Assembly (NCBI GenBank): GCA_022792295.1
Contig: JAAWAR010000127.1
Coordinates: forward strand, 1-57,197
Origin: Lachnospiraceae bacterium
GTDB taxonomy: Bacteria > Bacillota > Clostridia > Lachnospirales > Lachnospiraceae
Length of the DNA: 57,197 nt
Reading direction: 5' to 3'
Shown here: piece by piece, positions 53,856-57,197 of the stretch
How positions within the stretch are numbered: the first letter of the stretch is position 1
Layout of the letters: each line of letters opens with the position of its first letter
Program-made: the position numbers and the translations under genes
Notes under the pieces: model-generated
The model's input: only the letters and a program-made list of their open reading frames with translations
Databases searched by the model: none
Told to the model about the DNA's origin: nothing

Positions 53856-55031
53856 TTACGGAATATAGTAGAAGCTGTCATCCGGAAGCGTTTTGCCGAC
53901 CGAGGCCGGATTCTGCCCGAACAGGACTTTAAGATAGCCCGAAAGGGCAGCCTTCATCTCCTCACCCGTTATACAGGTGATGTTGCAGTAAGGCAGGGCC
54001 TGCTTCGCAAGCGGCGCTTTGGCGACGATTCCTGCTTCTGCGATCCATTCGGCCGCCGTATCCGCATCTTTTTCGGTAAACTCTGCGGACTCCCGGTGTT
54101 CATCAAGGAACACTTTCACGAGTTCCTCGTGCGCAGCGAGAAATTCCGTATTTACGATCGTCACGCCGGTGACAAGGCGGCTTTTGCCTTCCTCTGCCTG
54201 CAGCGCATCCCACTCCTTTGTCAGATCCAGGATAATAGAAAGCGTATCATTCTGCGCGAGGGCGACTGTCACAAAGGGCTGCGGCAAAAGACCGATGGCT
54301 GTTGGGTCCTCGGCGAGGACCGCGGCAACCTCTGTGGCCTCCGATTTGAATTCGAGCGTTACATCCGTCTCGGAGAGGCCGGATGCGGAAAGAAGGTAGC
54401 GCAACGCATATTCCGGCGTCGTCCCCTTGCCCGGCAGATAGATTGTCCTGCCCTTCAGCCCGTCAATCGAAGAAACCGAGGAGTCGGAGGAAACCAGATA
54501 GAGAACCCCCAGCGTATTGATGTCAATAACCGTCACGCCGCCCTTCGTTTTATTGAAAAGCACACCGGCAACATTTGCGGGAAGGAGGGCGATGTCCACC
54601 TTTCCCCCTGCGATCATGGCGGTCAGCTCATCGGCCGCCGTCACCATCGTAAATTCATATTGATTTTGAGAAATCCCTTTTTGGGCATCATCCATCAGCT
54701 TGACGAGTCCCATGGTAGTCGGCCCCTTTAGTCCGCCTACCCGGATGACAATGCCGTCTTTACCGTCCTGGCCCGACACACCGCTCCCTCCCCCGGCTTT
54801 AGTCTCTGTCTGTGCTTTAGCCTGGGGTTCTGTCTGCGGCCCGCCCGCCTGGGTTCCGGCTTGCGGCCCGGTCCCGGAGGCCGCGGCCTGCGCCCCTTCT
54901 GCCTGGGCCGCCGTTGTCTGGACCTCTGTCGTCTGCGCGTTTGCAGCCTGCGGCGCCTTTTGGGGGCTGCAGCCTGCGAGAAACACCGCTGCGGCCGTCG
55001 CCGCGAAAAGGGTAAGGATTCTTTTTTTCAT
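53856..55031 (-). CDS. ABC importer substrate-binding lipoprotein (NMT1/SsuA-like)
   Basis: A 391-residue lipoprotein. The signal peptide ends with FLAGC, so Cys21 is lipidated. A long low-complexity linker rich in Ala, Gln, Thr and Gly (about 22-95) joins the membrane to an NMT1/THI5-like binding domain (VRVGGLKGPTTMGLVKLM, MIAGGKVDIALLPANVAG, GLKGRTIYLPGKGTTPEYAL). ATG 55031 is chosen because GGAGGG lies upstream and the lipobox follows at the right distance. It starts 4 bp after the TM1266-type gene. The binding domain resembles those for aromatic or sulfur-containing ligands, but the ligand is not known. Confidence 0.87.
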   Translation of the reverse strand: MKKRILTLFAATAAAVFLAGCSPQKAPQAANAQTTEVQTTAAQAEGAQAAASGTGPQAGTQAGGPQTEPQAKAQTETKAGGGSGVSGQDGKDGIVIRVGGLKGPTTMGLVKLMDDAQKGISQNQYEFTMVTAADELTAMIAGGKVDIALLPANVAGVLFNKTKGGVTVIDINTLGVLYLVSSDSSVSSIDGLKGRTIYLPGKGTTPEYALRYLLSASGLSETDVTLEFKSEATEVAAVLAEDPTAIGLLPQPFVTVALAQNDTLSIILDLTKEWDALQAEEGKSRLVTGVTIVNTEFLAAHEELVKVFLDEHRESAEFTEKDADTAAEWIAEAGIVAKAPLAKQALPYCNITCITGEEMKAALSGYLKVLFGQNPASVGKTLPDDSFYYIP

Positions 55032-55035
55032 CGTT

Positions 55036-55284
55036 TTAGTCCCTCCTGGAATAGATGGTTTTCGTGCTGACACCATTAAGCATCCCGAGCTTCCCGGAGA
55101 GGCTGCTTATTTTGTCCATGGGCGCGTCTAAGACAACGCTGATAATGGAGAGACCTTTTTCCCGATACGGGACGCCCATCCGCCCGATAATCCAGGAGCC
55201 GTACGCATGTAAAAGCGCATTCAGCTTCTCCACCGAATCTGGATTTTCCACCATTATGCCGATCAAAGCGACCCTTGTCTCCAT
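55036..55284 (-). CDS. TM1266-type iron-only hydrogenase system regulator
   Basis: An 82-residue ACT-like protein of the family annotated as iron-only hydrogenase system putative regulator (TM1266). It starts METRVALIGIMVENPDSVEKL and contains GRMGVPYREKGLSIISVVLDAP, as in members beside HydEFG or [FeFe] hydrogenase genes. AAAGGAACG precedes ATG 55284. It is the first full gene of a unit with an ABC importer, 4 bp before the lipoprotein gene, and the hydrogenase lies at the end of that unit. A ligand-sensing role is likely. No DNA-binding domain is visible. Confidence 0.88.
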   Translation of the reverse strand: METRVALIGIMVENPDSVEKLNALLHAYGSWIIGRMGVPYREKGLSIISVVLDAPMDKISSLSGKLGMLNGVSTKTIYSRRD

Positions 55285-55321
55285 AAATGCGTTCCTTTCC
55301 TTTCTTCAACAGAAAAAGCCG

Positions 55322-55402
55322 CTACGCACACGAAGGAGCGTACCGGCCCTGTTTTTTACTCTGCCCGTACAAAATCTCTTTCGCCTTCTCCCGCAGAAGC
55401 AT
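55322..55402 (-). CDS. Short ORF in the leader of the TM1266-ABC-hydrogenase unit
   Basis: A 26-codon ORF (ATG 55402 to TAG) lies between a consensus promoter and the TM1266-type gene. AAAGGG is 6 nt upstream of the ATG. The peptide is basic and ends APSCA; I do not recognise it. It could be a leader peptide controlling the unit, a small protein, or chance. Short hairpins lie around it (ATCCTG/CAGGAT before, CTTCT/AGAAG inside). Confidence 0.35.
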   Translation of the reverse strand: MLLREKAKEILYGQSKKQGRYAPSCA

Positions 55403-55436
55403 ATCCTGCCCTTTGGGGTTAGCACGAACAGGATGT

Positions 55437-55465
55437 ATCATAGCACAGGAAAAGGCGGCTGTCAA
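55437..55465 (-). promoter_or_regulatory. Near-consensus promoter of the TM1266-ABC-hydrogenase unit
   Basis: TTGACA (55460-55465), 17-bp spacer, TATGAT (55437-55442) preceded by TGC, on the minus strand. It sits 5 bp past the esterase stop and gives a leader of about 145 nt before the TM1266-type gene. Confidence 0.85.
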
Positions 55466-55469
55466 ACGG

Positions 55470-56276
55470 TTACAGGTACTCTGTCTCATCCTTTTTCTTC
55501 ACCGGCAGCCACTGCAAAACCCGCCGGATCTCGTCATCCCAGAAATTCCAGTCATGCGCTCCCGGCTGTTCATGGTATACATGCCGGAAGCCGATGGCAT
55601 CCAGATGCCGTTTCAGCTCACAGTTTTTCTCATACAGGAAATCCTCCGTTCCGCAGCAAAGATAAAGCTCTGGATAATCGGCCTTCTCCTCCACCAAGCG
55701 TGAAGACAGCCAAAACGCGTCATCCCTGGTACCGATGAGCGTTTCGTCCGGTCCGAACGCCCAGCTCCATCTGTTTTTCGGTTCCGCCTCCACTTTTTCA
55801 GGCAGATTAAAGCCGCCGGAAAGACAGGCCACATACCCATACTGGGACGGACGGCTCATGCCCAGCATAAAGGCACCGCTTCCGCCCATGGACAGGCCCG
55901 CTATATATGTATCCTCCCGTTTTTCGGAAACCGGGAGAAGCCATCCAAGGAACTGCGGCAGCTCTTTTGTCACATAAGTATAATAGGCTTTTCCTGCAGG
56001 CGTATCGCGGTAGCAGCTATTCTCGCAGCTCGGCATCGCCACAAGCAGCCGGTACTTTCTCGCGTAATCTTCAATCCGCGAAAAACGAAGCCAGTCTCCT
56101 TCATCCCCGGACGTTCCGTGGAGAAGGTAAAGGACCGGCAGCGGTCCCATTTTTCTGCAGTCCGCAAATGTCTCCTGCGTTCCTGTAAGCGTTGATTCCG
56201 GTGTCGGAACCAACAGGTTCAGATTTGTCTTTGTCTGCAAAGACGGTGAATAAAATTTCATCTGTATCAGCGCCAT
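55470..56276 (-). CDS. Esterase of the alpha/beta hydrolase (EstA/esterase D-like) family
   Basis: A 268-residue serine esterase. LYLLHGTSGDEGDW holds the oxyanion region, GLSMGGSGAFML the nucleophile (Ser about 129) and PGAHDWNFW the catalytic histidine. The length and these motifs match tributyrin-esterase-like and feruloyl-esterase-like enzymes that cleave short-chain acyl esters. No signal peptide, so cytoplasmic. GGAGGAAAACGG precedes ATG 56276. It lies 19 bp after livF in the same direction, so it may be cotranscribed with the branched-chain amino-acid transporter, an odd pairing without a clear metabolic link. Confidence 0.88.
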   Translation of the reverse strand: MALIQMKFYSPSLQTKTNLNLLVPTPESTLTGTQETFADCRKMGPLPVLYLLHGTSGDEGDWLRFSRIEDYARKYRLLVAMPSCENSCYRDTPAGKAYYTYVTKELPQFLGWLLPVSEKREDTYIAGLSMGGSGAFMLGMSRPSQYGYVACLSGGFNLPEKVEAEPKNRWSWAFGPDETLIGTRDDAFWLSSRLVEEKADYPELYLCCGTEDFLYEKNCELKRHLDAIGFRHVYHEQPGAHDWNFWDDEIRRVLQWLPVKKKDETEYL

Positions 56277-56295
56277 AACCGTTTTCCTCCTGCTG

Positions 56296-57021
56296 TCAAG
56301 CTCCTTCTTTAAAATTCCCTAAATACGCCTGTAAAATCCGCTCGTCACTCTCAAGCTCCCTGGAAGCGCCTTCAAATTTAATCCGTCCCTGCTCCATGAT
56401 ATATGCGTAGTCGGATACTGCAAGCGCCAGGCGTGCATTCTGCTCAATTAAAAGAATCGGGATCCCCTGCTTATTAATCTCTACGATCTTTTTGAAGACC
56501 TCCTCCACCACCAGAGGGGCCAGGCCCATAGACGGCTCATCTAGCATCAAAAGCCGCGGCCGCGCCATCAGCCCTCTCCCGATCGCGAGCATCTGCTGCT
56601 CTCCGCCGGAAAGGCTCCATGCCTGTTGATTTCTTCGCTCCTCGAGCCGTGGGAACAGCTCAAAGACCTTTTTGATGTCCTCGTCATAGGATTTCCGCCC
56701 GATGAAGCCATGCCAGCTTATGGTTCCCACCTCCAGATTTTCATACACGGTAAGTCCCGGAAATACCAGGCGTCCCTCCGGCACATGGATAATCCCGTGT
56801 TTGTTGACTGCCATAGGGCTCGCCTTGGAAATATCCTCGCTGTTCCACCGGATCATCCCCGTATGGCGCACCATGCCGGAAACGGCTTTTAAGAGTGTGG
56901 TCTTTCCCGCTCCGTTCGCCCCGATGATGCAGCAGATGTTGCCGTCATGAACCGAAATATCAATGCCCTTTAAGGCCTCGATGGCCCCGTACCAGGCATG
57001 CAGATTTTCTATCTGTAACAT
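56296..57021 (-). CDS. livF: Branched-chain amino-acid ABC transporter ATPase LivF
   Basis: A 241-residue ABC ATPase. Walker A GANGAGKTTLLKAV (about 33-46), signature SLSGGEQQMLAIGRGLM, Walker B LLMLDEPSMGLAP and H-loop LIEQNA are all of the LivF type. It starts one base after the LivG stop, as usual in liv operons. Ligands in this family include branched-chain amino acids, amides and urea, so the exact substrate is not fixed. Confidence 0.93.
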   Translation of the reverse strand: MLQIENLHAWYGAIEALKGIDISVHDGNICCIIGANGAGKTTLLKAVSGMVRHTGMIRWNSEDISKASPMAVNKHGIIHVPEGRLVFPGLTVYENLEVGTISWHGFIGRKSYDEDIKKVFELFPRLEERRNQQAWSLSGGEQQMLAIGRGLMARPRLLMLDEPSMGLAPLVVEEVFKKIVEINKQGIPILLIEQNARLALAVSDYAYIMEQGRIKFEGASRELESDERILQAYLGNFKEGA

Positions 57022-57022
57022 G

Positions 57023-57197
57023 CTATTTCCTCCCCAGGTATGCCTCGATCACCGCCTCATCCTCCGACACCTCGTCTGGCGTCCCGTGGGCAATCATTTT
57101 TCCGAAATTCAAAACGACGATATGGTCGCATACGTTCATGATCATGTCCATCTTGTGCTCGATCAGTACGATCCCTATGCCCTGCCTGGCCGCATGC
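57023..57197 (-). CDS. livG: Branched-chain amino-acid ABC transporter ATPase LivG (C-terminal part only)
   Basis: The last 58 codons of an ABC ATPase, cut by the window edge. It has the H-loop VLIEHKMDMIMNVCD and the LivG-type end GTPDEVSEDEAVIEAYLGRK. The stop is one base before the livF start. Confidence 0.88.
   Translation of the reverse strand, partial: HAARQGIGIVLIEHKMDMIMNVCDHIVVLNFGKMIAHGTPDEVSEDEAVIEAYLGRK

Noticed and set aside
55285-55436. Known riboswitch (TPP, SAM, cobalamin, molybdenum cofactor) ahead of the TM1266-ABC unit
   Set aside because: No conserved core sequence of these classes could be recognised; only short hairpins and a short ORF are visible.
1-57197. CRISPR arrays, tRNA, rRNA, transposase or integrase genes
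   Set aside because: No regularly spaced repeats, tRNA-like cloverleaf or rRNA sequence was noticed; the only tyrosine recombinase is the housekeeping XerD.

Overview
The window looks like chromosome from an anaerobic, endospore-forming Clostridia, most likely a Lachnospiraceae gut commensal. GC is moderate (about 50-53% by eye), Shine-Dalgarno sites are strong (GGAGG), and gene order is Firmicute-like. The content fits: spoIIM-xerD, rny, recA-recX, a group B-type [FeFe] hydrogenase, a 2-hydroxyacyl-CoA dehydratase activase-type protein, and no respiratory genes. The assignment is inferred from gene content; there is no rRNA or tRNA in the window.

Layout. 1-3000: a LarA-like nickel racemase gene (cut by the window edge), divergent from a LacI regulator, with a LacI-type palindrome between them. 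3036-7159: pth-mfd. 7362-10586: dipeptidase pepD and an AbgT transporter behind a consensus promoter. 10786-13291: an unknown membrane protein divergent from an XRE regulator, then an orphan LacI regulator. 13239-21200: a six-ORF, leftward, partly overlapping MoxR/VWA operon (SWIM protein in two frames, helical-repeat protein, MoxR ATPase, DUF5682-like protein, VWA protein), ended upstream by a 162-bp palindrome. 21484-24502: proC-nudF-spoIIM-xerD. 24584-27496: metNIQ, preceded by a promoter, a Met-rich leader ORF and an intrinsic terminator. 27517-30979: rny, recX and recA (with an SOS box). 31065-33000: an AT-rich accessory island with a candidate type I toxin-antitoxin locus, an orphan membrane protein and a broken gene. 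33001-37092: a PhoP/PhoR-type two-component pair with a Na/Pi symporter under a four-repeat Pho box. 37165-38907: an intracellular-type subtilisin and a cell-wall hydrolase with glucan/choline-binding-like repeats. 39204-42917: lysA, pyk and a rhomboid-fold protein. 43037-46180: a PAS hybrid histidine kinase, divergent from a 1440-residue dehydratase-activase-like protein. 50897-55465: a leftward unit of a short leader ORF, a TM1266-type hydrogenase regulator, an ABC importer and a group B-type [FeFe] hydrogenase. 55470-57197: an esterase and branched-chain amino-acid ABC ATPases (LivF, and LivG cut by the edge).

Least explained parts. (1) The MoxR/VWA operon, whose SWIM gene is split by a -1 frame change downstream of a dnaX-type A_AAA_AAG heptamer. 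(2) The metNIQ leader, which looks like Met-codon attenuation rather than a SAM riboswitch. (3) The convergent small membrane peptide and antisense RNA at 31274-31517. (4) The ABC importer placed between a hydrogenase regulator and a hydrogenase.

All functions are read from sequence motifs and gene order. No database search or folding program was run.
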